Below, in pieces: positions 53,460-64,000 of a DNA stretch of 64,000 bases. A program made the position numbers and the translations under genes. Source of the stretch: Phaffia rhodozyma. Its lineage: Eukaryota > Basidiomycota > Tremellomycetes > Cystofilobasidiales > Mrakiaceae. Position 1 is the first letter of the stretch, and every line of letters begins with the position of its first letter. Where the stretch lies: contig JACGZH010000001.1 of NCBI GenBank assembly GCA_014706385.1, positions 930,001 through 994,000 of the forward strand, given 5' to 3'. The notes beneath the pieces are model-generated. The model ran no database searches, was not told the origin of the DNA, and worked only from the letters and a program-made list of their open reading frames with translations.

Positions 53460-54392
53460 ATGAGACCTTCCGTTTCTCGACTCTTCTTCGGATCTCCTTT
53501 TCGCTCATCAGCAGCTCCGAGGTCGAGTCCATTGAATCCGGCTTCTGCTGTCGCCTCTGAATCGACCGCTATCTCTCCAGCTCAATCTACGGGTGCGATC
53601 AGTCAATGGAGATCCAGGCTACCTGCTGCCACTGCTGAGGATTATCCACAGCCTTCTTCAAAAGTATGTCTTTTCAGTTTAGAGGTCTGAAGCTTTGGTT
53701 GACAGGCCAAGGAAGATGTCTTTGATCAGGTGTATGCCAAGTTCTTCCAGTAGCTAACGCAAACGTTGTTCCTTTCCTCTTGTGGTTGCGATCTAGGTCT
53801 TTAGCTTTGACGTTAGTGTCTTTACAAAGAGAAAACTCGCTAACTTTTTGCGTTCCTTGTGAATCTTCCTGAAAGGACAATTCTGTATGCGTTGGGTTTT
53901 GAACAATCAGAAATTGCCCCCCCCACCTCCACGAAGGAAGAAGTTCCATGCTTTCCTTAGTGAGTAACACTTCTTGATCCTCCTGTTCTTCTGTTCTTCT
54001 GCTGTATATAGCCCTGTGCCTATCTCGTCTATAGAAACTCATCAAATCGATGTTCTTAAACTGTCTGGTCTCTTTCCTAGCTTCACTCGTGACTATTGTC
54101 GGTCTAGGTCTCCCTATATGGATCATCTACTCTCAAATGTGCGTGAATGATCTTCCTTGCATCACTTCTTGGCATTCAATGTTACTTTCTCCAGGGAAAT
54201 CTTTTAGTTTCCTCACTTCACTCTCCTTTCATTCGGTTCTCTCTTTTTTCTGACCCCAACTTCACCTGAACAAACAGCATGCAGGCCAGGAACAACACTC
54301 ATCAAAAGGAGCTTGTGGACAAGATCATGGCTCTCAAGCACCCCGAATTGGTTGGAGTTTCGAAACCTACTCCCAACGATGTGAAAGTTTAG
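53460..54392 (+). CDS. Small single-pass membrane protein, probably mitochondrial, unknown function
   Basis: Exons 53460-53663, 53911-53959, 54081-54138 and 54278-54392; 141 residues. Not recognised. The N-terminus RPSVSRLFFGSPFRSSAAPR has Arg, Ser and hydrophobics but no acids, a good mitochondrial presequence. A proline run and basic patch (LPPPPPRRKKFHAFL) is followed by one membrane helix SLVTIVGLGLPIWIIYSQI and a soluble tail ending in PTPNDVKV. Size and layout resemble small respiratory-chain subunits or assembly factors. Exon 2 and the 247-nt intron before it are the least certain; a candidate 24-nt exon at 53708-53731 would add AKEDVFDQ in phase but needs a 44-nt intron. Confidence 0.62.
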
Positions 54393-55459
54393 GCTCCTTA
54401 ATAAAATAAAATAAAAACCAGCGTTGTGAAGAATGCCCATTTTACGATCTACGACGTTTCATGCTTTTTGTAAGACACCACAGGGTGTCATCAGGCTGCT
54501 CTGGGAGGGTAGGGATGTGGTCAATCTCAATTCATGCGATACCAGAAGCTGGTTTTGTAGTGTTAACTAAAGGCCTCTTCAGATTGGCCAAGTTAGAGTA
54601 TTGCGGCACATGTGCGCATTGATGTATTTCTAGGTACGTTTTTCTATTCCACTTCTGTTCTCCACGTCTGTTACTGGTGAATTGACACGCGTGTTTTATC
54701 ACCATAGTTTCCTCTAATCATAACATGAGCGTAGTCTTGACAAATTCTAAGATGTAGGCTCGTTCCGTAGCGCACACATGGTTGACCATTTGAGATCACT
54801 GACGGTGAGTATGACTTTTCATCATCAGGATCGATCTTGAGTCTTTCATGTGTAGCAGCTGACATAGAAGGCCGTGTAGTCCCTTTTCTTAGATTCAGCC
54901 ATGAATCCGTACGTTTACTGATCAGCCTTGTATGTCTTGTCTTCATCATCTGTCTCGGGTTGGAAATGAACTGTACTCATTCATTGTCTTCTTGACCCAC
55001 ACAGGTGTGCTCGAGCTTTGAGCCTGGCGCGCAAACGCAACACTTACCCATATTCTCTTCCCCTTGAGATCTTGTACTGAGAGCAAACAATTGACACGCA
55101 AGAGAACAAAAAGCTAAAGAGAGAAGGATGTTTGTGTGTTTGTAGTTGATGTTTCCTTGTTTTGTCGGATAGTCTGGTTATCTTGTGTTTGTGTGGTGTT
55201 GTGTCTACGCGTGGACGCGAATGTCAAGTTAGATTTTCGGCATTCGGAAGTAAATGGACTCTGTAATTTTTCTCTCTCCTCTACGCCCAACCGGTCCATC
55301 GTTGATGTGGCGGGAAGTGCAAATTTTCGCCCCTCCTCCTGCCCCTGCCCTTTCCAGACTCATCAGCCCTGGCAAAGCCCTCCTTCAACGCTTCAGATCT
55401 CTTCAGGAGGGCCAGTAGATATCATTCTCTACTCCCATCCATCCATTTCGTTCAACCCG
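54393..55459. promoter_or_regulatory. Long EPL1 upstream region
   Basis: 1067 bp upstream of the EPL1 start. The frame of EPL1 stays open back to 55136 but without homology, so the ATG at 55460 was preferred. A GT-rich plus-strand run lies at 55130-55205. Weak exon-like pieces near 54790-55080 do not join in one frame. Confidence 0.45.
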
Positions 55460-58400
55460 ATGCTGAAATCCCGAAGGCAGGCCAGGCTCACCAACAAGAC
55501 TCGTCTCGGGATTAACCGGGGGGAGATCGATGGAGCTGAGCCGGTCATTTTGGACGACGACAACTCGAAAACAAACCTGAATCAGGACGGAGTCGAAAAG
55601 GGAGAAGACCAAGGTGAGATCACTCTTTTCATTGCTATCGTTTTTGAAGGTTGCAACATCATTCGATCGGTCTGGAGGATGGGTTTCCCTTTGGGTGGCA
55701 AGGTGCCGTGTTCCTGTCATTTTTTCCGTGTTTTGCCACCTGTTTTTTCCCCTCATCTCGCGGCAGAGCGGCGGAAATTACGGGATGAGATGGGGATTTT
55801 CTTTCTTATTCCGTCTTTGCTCAAGCACACACGACCCACGAGACCAGGATCAGTCAACCAACAACAAACAATATACATCCACGAATTCTTGGATGATGTC
55901 TATCTTTCGACTCTTATGCATGCGCTTTATGCTCTCTCGCATATCGTTAATCTTCTCTCCTTGTCGATCCTTACGTTTTCACCGTCTTGTGATTCTGTTG
56001 ACCGCCAACCATTTTGTTATCGGTCCTATTGAGAAATGATGTATTTGCTGATCATGATGAATGCATCTTTTCTCTTTGTTGCCGATTGTCCCTTCTAGAA
56101 CATCATCTCCAGGCTGCTATTTCAGCAGCCGCCATACGAGCCTCTGCCTCTTCACGTACAGTCGCGTCTAGTTCCTCTGCTGGAGCCCGTGGCTCCCCAG
56201 ACAAGACCACACAACCCCAAGAGGCCCTCTACTCCATTCCCACACCCGATGCTACCGGAGTAATCACTAATTATACTGCTCTCTACCAGCCCCAGCGCTG
56301 GCATGATCCGGTTGGCTATGTGCGCTTTTCCGATACGGTTGAGGAAGCATGTGCCGGTCCGTCTGGCCTTGGGTTCTCTTACACATTAGATGAGACAGAT
56401 GACGAGTGGCTCAAGAAAAATAACCGTCTTGCTCGAGGGGAAATCGCCAACGGTTCTGCGCCTAACGGTCTGTCCGACCCCAATCGTGGCCTTCGGATCA
56501 AAGGAAAGGAAAAGGAGGAGCTTGTTCCATCAGTTATTTCGGAAGACGAGTTCGAGCTGGTCATGGCTTTGATGGAGAAGTGGACGGAAGAGCGCGTGCC
56601 AACACTGCATACAGTATGTACAATTTCTTCACATCTTTATAGTTAACGTCGAGTATCGTTGTATTGATATTGCTTTGCTTTCACGTGTACTTCAGGACAC
56701 TTCTCGCATACCAGCTCTCACTGATATGGAATCTTTCTTTTCCCATCCGTTACCTCTTACCTATTTCCCAACATACTCTATCAACGCCGGTGTCCCACCG
56801 CCTGGCATTCTGTGTCGCATGGCTAAAGCTATCTATCCTCACTGGAAAGAACGCAAACTTGCCAGCGGTGGCCGATACATCATTCCCCAGCTTAACGTGA
56901 GTATCCTTTCCATACGGCGGTGTTTCTTGGGGAAGGTTTGTGTGCAAGGACTTTTTTTTTGTTTCTGATCTCAAGTTCTTTTTTCCTTTCCGACTCTTCC
57001 GACATGCAGCATGACGAATCCAATGATGCCGATCCATATGTCTGCTTCCGGCGACGAGAGGTCAAGTCTGTTCGAAAGACGCGCCGAACAGATTCACAAT
57101 CAGTAGATCGTCTCGTTCTGCTCCAGAGTGAGCTTATCAAAGCTTCTCAGCTGGCATCGGACACTCTCCAAAGGGAGCGACGCAAGTCAGATCTTATTCA
57201 GTGTGAGCGAGACGCATGGGATGCTAAGCTCCGACTTATCGACATCAAGCGTAAAATTCCCTCCCAACCTCTCAGACCGGATGAAGAAGAGCTCTTGTTC
57301 CGAACAGGCATCGGTTCGGCCAACAAAAAATCGAAGACAGCCGAGTCGGTTCTCAGTTCTTTAAAGGAGGACAAAGCGTCCAAATCTTCTCGAAAACGAG
57401 AGAATGGAACGACTGGCCGGGAAAGTGGCTCTGCCACTGGAAGTCCGGCGCCTGGTATCGAAGGGAAGGAGAGAAGAGAGCCCGGAGAGCGCCATTATCC
57501 TCTCGAGGCCCTTCGAGAACGAATGGTTGCCATTGCAATGCAGATCGAGCGAGACGTGGCTCGCAAACGAGAAGGAGATTACCAATGGGAAGATCAAACC
57601 GACGTATGTCATATGCTAGTCTTTTTCATCCGATATTAGAATTATATTGATACCTGTTCTTTTCTCTTCTTCATTCAGGTCGCATATCAACCATTGCTTC
57701 CTCCTACTCCTGCACGTCATTTCCGCCCGTTGCTACCTGAAGGTTCTTCTGCCTTCCCTTCCTCCTCAGTACTATCTGCTGCAAAATCATCAACAACTTC
57801 CTCCGCTCGGCCTTCTGGCCGTTTCGCCACGTCCTTCCGACCGCGACGAGGTCGAGGAGGTATCATGCGATTTGATCGTAAATCAGAACATCATCGTCAA
57901 CAACATCCTCCTGTTGCGTCTCCTCGCACATCATCCTACTATACTCAATCATCATCAGAACCTCTTTCTGCGGAGCTCTTCCCAGACCAGTGGTCCTCCC
58001 TTCGTTCGGATTCGAGACCAACTCTGGAACAGTCTAAGGACACGTCTCAGCCGATGGATGGAATCGAAGGATTTTCCATCGCATCCCATGGACACGATCA
58101 ACGGGACTATGCTCGACGAATATCAGAACGTTGGCGATACGACTCAGAGCTTGGCGCGGTTGGTGTGGGTATGGGTACTCGAGGTCTGGAAGACGAGGAG
58201 CGTCTCGTCGTGGATGAATACGGAAAGAGGTTCGTGGTGTTTCCGTTTTTTCCGCCTGTATCGTCCTTGGAACACAACTGGTGTTCTGACTTTATCACCT
58301 TTTTGCTTCTTTCTCTAGGCACCTCAAAGTCAGACTAAGTCTGTTTGAAGAGAGTGATATCGCGCTCCTATCAACCGATTCGAGTCACCTCATGGCTGCT

Positions 58401-58820
58401 CAACGGGCAGCCGAAGAGAGTCCGGAACGTCCGCCTCCTGTGATTCTTGTCAGACCACCTGCTCCTCCTCCGCCACAGCCTCCTCAGCTCCGTCGGGTCG
58501 CGTCTTCGAACGGAGCTGGTCCCCGTCCGGCACCATCGATGAATGGTGTGTCTAGCCCATCGTTAGGTATTCCTCAGCTGCCGACATCGATGAACGGAGT
58601 CTCCCACTCGAGTCCTTTGACAGATGTAGCCCAGCTCACGAACGGAGGCACAGAGGGGTCTCCGAAGCTGCCGAAAGAGATAGTCGGTTCATTCCCTAAT
58701 GGTCAGAAGGGTCGCTTGCCGATGCATTCATCGGCCTATCCTTCGCTTCCTCATCATCCCCACCATCTACCCAATGTTCCACCGGCCAGATTTCCTCCTA
58801 GCCAATTGAGCTCATTTTAG
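55460..58820 (+). CDS. EPL1: Enhancer of polycomb-like protein (NuA4 subunit Epl1)
   Basis: Six exons: 55460-55613, 56099-56613, 56696-56896, 57010-57603, 57679-58229, 58319-58820; 838 residues. Epl1 is the platform subunit of the NuA4/piccolo histone acetyltransferase, binding Esa1 and Yng2 homologues and nucleosomes. The start LKSRRQARLTNKTRLGI and EHHLQAAISAA form the EPL-A opening; TGVITNYTALYQPQRWHDP, YTLDETDDEWLKKNN and SEDEFELVMALMEKW are core EPL-A motifs, continuing to SNDADPYVCFRRREVKSVRK. A coiled coil (LVLLQSELIKASQLASDTL, LIQCERDAWDAKLRLIDIKR) follows, then disordered Ser/Pro/Gln-rich sequence. Intron 1 is 485 nt, the longest in the window. The join E-HHLQ across that intron matches the family. 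Confidence 0.94.
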
Positions 58821-60027
58821 AATTGTTCCATCCGAACTGTCAATGTTCTTGAATTCTCCAATACACTCCTCATCATCATCATCATCAGCAGCAGCACTAC
58901 CACACAAAATCCTTTTTCCGTTCATTTTGGCCCTCACGGTTCATTATGTCTCTGCATTTTTATCATTTGCACGCACCACTCGTCTTTCACTCAACTACCC
59001 CTTCGTCTGGGCCTTTTGCTTCTTGTCCACTTTCGCATGGATCGTTCTTCACGACTACTTTTTTCTATACTTGTTCTCATCTTCTAACCTGATTCCCCTC
59101 CATCAGCTGTTTTTGCCTGGTGTTTTATACTTTTCTTTATCTTAGTTCTTATTCTTTACTTCTTCTTTTCTTGACTTTGGGGTTGTATTTGCAAGTCGAG
59201 CCCGATCATGGGTGTTTCGCTCGATGTTGCTCTTCCTTTTTCTGTCCTCAAATTCTTACCCATCCCTCTTCTCTCTGTTTCTCTCCATAATGTACATGCA
59301 TGTCCCAGCGGACGTGACAGATTGTATGAGTAGATCTTATCTCATTATTATCCTCGGCTGGTCTTGGTAATTCAAGTAGATAAATCGCATGAGTGACTTG
59401 GCGGGATCATCGATCACCAATCACTAGAGACAAGGAAACATGACGAAGCAGAACGAAATATACGGATGATATTGTGTATTGGTCAGTAAGATTTTATTTT
59501 GTTTTATTATTTCGCGCTTCGGATGATCGAATTTTTTAAGCACGCCATCTTATTTCATTTCATCATTTTGACACGCGTTTCCACCACACTCAGACAAACA
59601 TCATGCCTCACTCACGCCATCGAGACAACGGCTTTGGGTTGGTCCGAAGAGTATCTATAAACCCTCTTTCCTCAGTTTTTCCCTCTTTCTTCTCCTTCTC
59701 TTAAAAACCAAGACCACAAACAACAACGACAACCCCAGCACTCAAAGCATTATTTAGATAACATCGATAGAGAGTACATCAGGTTGGTCACTAGTTGTTT
59801 CTACTGATATTTTTACACCCTGACTGCTCCGACTGGACAGGGTCTCGTTCGAATGACTGGGCTGACCTCTTCCTGTTTCTATATCTCTTTATTATCATCT
59901 TTCTTCTCCTGTATAATCTGTTGAAAGTGTAGAAGGTTTACTTTAAAACCCAACTTCCAAGCGAACATCCTTTCCCATTCTTCACCGTCAACCCCGACAT
60001 CTAGCACGCATACATCCCTATCCAACA
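58821..60027. other. Intergenic, EPL1 3' flank and leader of next gene
   Basis: 1.2 kb. T/C-rich 3' flank to about 59320, then mixed sequence. A 33-codon open frame near 59602 lacks support. The last 300 bp may hold a non-coding leader exon of the next gene. Confidence 0.5.
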
Positions 60028-60919
60028 ATGTTTCTCGCTAGCTTTCCAGTCTCCAAGCCTGCATCCTCTGCTTCGGACAGTAGCCGTAGAAGCTTCAAGG
60101 TTGCCTCGGTAGAGGAAGTCGAGGAGGACAATGACCGAGGTCGAGGTCGATCCGATCAGAGGAAGCCACTGAGGTTTTTCTATGTATGTTTGACTTTTTT
60201 TTTCTCTTCTTGGGCCGCCCAGTCCTCGATCGAGCCAGTCCACTTATACTACCGTTTCATATTGTGAACGAATAGCCGACTGTCCGACAGCCCGTTCAGT
60301 CATCGCCTATTCAGATTGCTCAGGTATCTGCTCGATCGGCTCAGCCGCAAGGACTTGTCGACATGTCGATCCCTCCTATTCTGTCCACCTCGCCCCCATC
60401 GACGACTTATTTGGATCTTACTCGCCTGGCATCAGCTTCGCCTTCTCCTTCTCGCTCCGCAGGGTCCGACTGCGAATGTGCCGAGTGTGTAGAGCGGGAC
60501 GAGCTCTCATCAGAGAGTGAGGGGGAGAATGCGTTTGATGAGGACTATTCTGATTTCGACGAAGATGAAGGGGATCTGGCGGATGAGGACGAAGTTCCTG
60601 TGCAGGCTTGGGCGAAGAAGGGCCGATCGGCTGAGAAGACTGGGAAGTTTATCAGTGGCATTGCTGGTAAGTCTGGTCGTTGTTTCCCTTTGTCGTGTGG
60701 AACTTTGTTGCTGACGATTCGTCTCCGGCTTCTGCAGTGCCCTTCTCGAAAACGTCTATACCGACGCTTACATTTGCTCGAAACCCGCGGTCGTTCCCGA
60801 AGTCTCCTGCGTTCTCCTTCTCCTCTTCATCATCACCGTCCTCTTCGGGGGTTTCGACATTATTGTCAATGCCCCCGACAAACGCTCCGTTCCTCGTAGG
60901 AAGCCCCAGTTATCGGTAG
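60028..60919 (+). CDS. Acidic Ser-rich protein of unknown function
   Basis: Exons 60028-60183, 60276-60666 and 60738-60919; 242 residues. Not recognised. The first 55 residues are basic and Ser-rich. In the middle, SDCECAECVERDELSSE holds three close Cys residues that could bind metal, followed by an acidic run of Glu and Asp (EDYSDFDEDEGDLADEDE). The C-terminal part is Ser/Pro-rich (SFSSSSSPSSSG). It looks disordered and probably nuclear or cytosolic with no membrane segment. Splice phases agree at both introns (donors GTATGT and GTAAGT). Confidence 0.68.
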
Positions 60920-62534
60920 AGCTCTTCCTGTCTCTTTTTCTTCCTCTCGCTAACTTTACAAAACTTCGATTTTCTTTTTGTCTTTTTCTCCTTTCATCTC
61001 GATTTCTGACTTGTGTCTCCCAATCGTTTACGATCGCTCGGTTTCAACCCTTGCTGCCTTCTATGTCTGTACAAACTCTTTAACGACCTGCTCTGTCTAC
61101 ATACATTATCTTTTTATTACTCTGCATTCCCCTTTTCTGCTTACCAAACAAATAGATACACACAGTTTTTGAAGAAAAGCTTTGTTATTCCTGTAATCTA
61201 TCATAACTATACAGACACACGTAAACACATTCAATTCCCTTCACTAGAAACCATCATGCATATATATGTTGTCAGCTGCTTAACCAGCTCTCACTCACCG
61301 TCATCTCCGAATGTGATTCTGTGCCTGGCTATATCTAATTATTCACTCAATCAATCAATCATTCATCCATCCATTCAAACAAACAGTCTCGAGGTCAATA
61401 AGAGCAAAGAACACGCGCACCTGTAGAACGACCTGGCCGGACAAGATCTAGGGTCTAGATCCGCATCGGAGAATAGATGTCGAGACGAGACGACAGAAAA
61501 AAAAATTAGACTAAATCAGACGAGATCAGATCAGAGGGTCCGGACTTAACCGGCTCGAGCGGAAACCGGCAGAGGAGCGAATCGGGCGTGTTCCTCGGCA
61601 AGGGCCTTTGATAGAAAGCTATTACGTCAGTCGACCCTGTCCATCAATAGGTCCGCTCTGTTTTTGGTTTGTTTCTGTCCCTTTTAGTCATATCTAGACC
61701 ACACTCCCACCCGATGAGTGATGCCCCTCCTTCGCTCAGTCGAAGCTGTACCGGGGTGAATGTGCATATCTGATCGTTCCAAGAGAGGCCATCGGGCTTT
61801 CGGACCCTTTATCAATATGAACCCATGAGCTGGACCCTGTTATTAGACCGGTCGACTGACAAATAGTCTCATTGACTTGTGTTGCTGACTATACCTGACC
61901 GCCTGCCTTCCTGGGCTGTGAACAAGAATCCAGTGAGTGCGTGAGTGAGAGTGTGTATGTGATGATGTGAGTGAGTGAGTGAGTGGATACGTTTAAGTGC
62001 GTAAGGATGTGTACACAATAGAGTATGTGTGTGTGTGTGCGTGTGCTTGAGCTCTCTCTCTCTCTCGAGCAAAAATGATATCGATCACAAGCCCGTCGGG
62101 ATAAAGAAAGAAGTGATAGTTCAGGTGGACGCTGATTGAGTGAGTAGCCAGAAGACGAGCTGGCGACCGTGTAGGCGTTGCACCCCCAACCGACGCCTTT
62201 GCCTATCGCGCTCTCCCCTGGCGTGTGCATCTGGTTCTGTTCCTGCCAAAGACCAATCGATTATTCCATCTCTCTTTTCTATCTATCTCTCACATTCCTC
62301 TCGCTCGGTCTTCTGTCGTTTCCCTTGGTCTCGTTTGCATTCAACCTTCTCTTTGTGCACAGAACTCAGTCACCGTCTGATACATTCTCTCTCTCTATCT
62401 TTTGGGTCTCTCCAGTCTTTAACGTTGTGCCGACTGGTAAAACCCATATAGATCTGAGTCTCGTCCTTGAACGTCCGCAATCTTAATCTCAATCTCAATC
62501 CCACGCCATCACATCAGCATACACGTACATCATC
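60920..62534. promoter_or_regulatory. 1.6-kb region upstream of RRM gene, no protein gene
   Basis: Contains the 3' flank of the acidic-protein gene and a long upstream region for the next RRM gene. It includes simple repeats (61931-62066) and a T/C-rich stretch from about 62260 to 62420. Long leaders are common in front of RNA-binding regulators in fungi, but no transcription start is provable here. Confidence 0.45.
61931..62066. repeat. Microsatellite cluster GTGA / GT / CT
   Basis: Tandem GTGA and related units at about 61933-61985, a GT run at 62025-62045 and a CT run at 62052-62066. Simple sequence repeats; no unit suggests a coding origin. Confidence 0.7.
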
Positions 62535-64000
62535 ATGTTCAACGCCCGACCTCACCCCCATTTGGTTCGCTTGAGATCTCGTGTTCGCTTTTAATAAACT
62601 TGCTCGAGGTCACTAACCTCTTTCAATTACATCTTGTCTCGACTTTCTAGAAAGGAACGATCCTTCACATTTCCAATCTTCCGGCGAGCATGTCCAATGG
62701 TGAGATTGCCGAGCTCTTTCAGGATTGTCTACCGATCAGACTGAACCTTGGCAGAGAAGCGGTCGATATGTACGGGTCTATCGAAGGTGTGTCTTTTTCT
62801 TCAAAAGTGGCTTTCACATATAGCAACCTCTGTTTGTAGAGTGTTGAAGCCTGAGTTTTCTGGGTTATGGTCCTTGCCGTTCTTGATGTCGGTGTAGGAA
62901 CCGTCGAATTTAGAGATTCTGTTCGAGGTCGGTCTGCCTTTACCCAAAGCGCACACTTACATCTATACCTCACATGTTACTCACTGATCTCGGTCGATTT
63001 TTCCGTCTTTGGCTTCCTCTTCTGTAGCCGAGAAGGCTCTTACCACTCTCTCCAACCTCTTTCAACTTTCACCTTATCCCCCTCCTTTCGTTCCCCTCCC
63101 GGCTCCTGTTGATAGTGTGCCGCGAGTCATCTCTGGGTTCCCCGAAGGGACCTCACCTGGTCTTATCTGGGAAGCACTCAGGCCAGCCGCTCTACGATCT
63201 CTGATCCTGCCGCATCAAAGCGAGTTGTCTCTCCCTTTATTCTGCATGGTACCATTTCGACTGTTCCTCTCATGCATGCTTACTAACCTGGACATAAGTC
63301 GGATTTGACATATAGATTGGGACACCGGGTATTCTCCCGAAGCGCTCGTCGAGTTTTGGTATGAGGACGATGCCCGCTGGTTTGAGATAAACCCTGTAAT
63401 CATTCAAATCTTCTCGGTCCGACGGTCCAATAGATTGTCTGCTTACTCACTCTCCATCTTCATCTGCGCTGGTGATGACCACAGCCTATCATGCCCACTG
63501 GCGAAGTTCTGTAAGAACTCTTCCCTGTCATCGGATATATCGTTGCATAAAATCTCTTTCTGATCTCTTCCAAATTCACCTATCAAACCGACAGATCTAT
63601 CGTGCCTTACAATCCACGTCGCCAATTACCAATACCAATCGCTCCGCTATCCCCTAATCTTCGTTCAATGTCCAACATGTCTTCTCCTTCGAGTTACTAC
63701 TTCCGATCCCCCTTCCTCGGGTTCTCTCCACTTGCCCCTTCATTCGTTCCTAACGGTGGTGGGATGAATGGTTCTTGGAAGGCAAGCCCTCCTCTCAGTC
63801 AGATTCCGATGCCCATCATGAATGGAAGTAGTCCAAATATGTTGGGTCTGGCGAGTCCGAATCTGAACGCTGGCCACTATGGTGCGCCCACTTTTCTTTT
63901 CTGCCTTTTCTGTTTTTTTTTTTTTTGGATTTTTTTCTTGCCTGTTTTGTCAGATACCTGAGTCAAGCATCTTGACTGTCTATGTCTATCCAACAGGACC
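62535..64000 (+). CDS. RRM-type RNA-binding protein (partial at 3' end)
   Basis: Exons 62535-62564, 62651-62786, 62898-62927, 63028-63219, 63316-63395, 63485-63510, 63595-63881 and 63997->64000; about 261 residues are visible and the gene runs off the window. The first RRM-like unit is GTILHISNLPASMSNGEIAE through GTVEFRDSVRAEKAL; a second, PRVISGFPEGTSPGLIWEAL through ALVEFWYEDDARWFE, is degenerate. The rest is Ser/Pro/Asn-rich with repeated MNGS motifs. The intron 63220-63315 only keeps phase if its donor is GCGAGT (GC-AG type), giving LPHQNWDTGYSPEA. Other GT donors nearby break the frame. The family binds single-stranded RNA; function here unknown. Confidence 0.75.

Noticed and set aside
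53708..53731. A 24-nt extra exon in the small membrane protein gene
   Set aside because: It keeps frame but needs a 44-nt intron, shorter than any other supported intron here.
54770..55079. Exon-like pieces with good donors (GTGAGTATG, GTACGTTT) upstream of EPL1
   Set aside because: The pieces do not join in one open frame and the translated fragments match no family I know.
55136..55459. Upstream extension of EPL1 in the same frame
   Set aside because: Open by chance: no EPL1-like sequence, and the family starts at LKSRRQARL.
61931..62066. Short tandem repeats as a CRISPR or telomere-like array
   Set aside because: Units are 2-4 nt with no spacers; plain microsatellites.

Overview
This window is nuclear DNA of an intron-rich fungus, most likely a basidiomycete yeast of the Tremellomycetes (Cystofilobasidiales/Phaffia-like is my best guess from gene architecture and base composition; this is inference, not a database match). 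The signs are many short introns (about 50-120 nt) in almost every gene, very small exons, many GTNNGT donors such as GTCCGT, GTTCGT and GTGCGT beside GTAAGT/GTGAGT, and pyrimidine-rich leaders. I saw no transposon, CRISPR array, rRNA or tRNA. All gene models were spliced by hand so that exon phases agree end to end; almost all close to a multiple of three with one terminal stop.

Layout, left to right. 1-1484: 3' end of a ferric reductase-like gene. 2242-3998: glycosyltransferase family 32 protein. 4213-9425 (-): Vps3/TGFBRAP1-type CORVET subunit in 16 exons. 10655-13991: GFA1, first enzyme of the chitin/hexosamine pathway, with a 5-nt first coding exon. 14416-16265 (-): short-chain dehydrogenase. 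16537-19424 (-): DPB2, DNA polymerase epsilon subunit B, divergent from a MYND/SET protein (19600-21244). 21716-25248: 943-residue disordered protein of unknown function. 25249-27353: 2.1 kb without a gene. 27354-29505 (-): THI5/NMT1-type thiamine-pyrimidine synthase, whose 408-nt intron holds an apparent TPP riboswitch. 30452-33365 (-): PRMT3-type arginine methyltransferase with a 4-nt internal exon, divergent from BOS1 (33571-34857). 35164-37248 (-): HGH1. 37692-40959 (-): TBC RabGAP. 41400-43949 (-): mitochondrial 4-aminobutyrate aminotransferase, divergent from a DCAF4-like WD40 protein (44238-46261). 46923-49056: two-RRM protein. 49502-50035 (-): small tail-anchored protein. 50329-51904 (-): queuosine-salvage (DUF2419/Qng1) protein, divergent from an SDHAF3/ACN9 homologue (52107-53108). 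53460-54392: small single-TM protein. 55460-58820: EPL1 of NuA4. 60028-60919: unknown acidic protein. 62535-end: RRM protein, cut by the window edge, with a probable GC-AG intron.

The genes are ordinary housekeeping genes and form no pathway cluster; vesicle traffic is represented three times (Vps3-like, Bos1, TBC RabGAP). The most interesting signal is regulatory: a thiamine-pyrophosphate aptamer inside an internal coding intron of the thiamine gene, where retention of the intron places a stop two codons after the exon. The second theme is extreme exon miniaturisation (4, 5, 9, 11, 12, 14, 15, 18, 19 nt).
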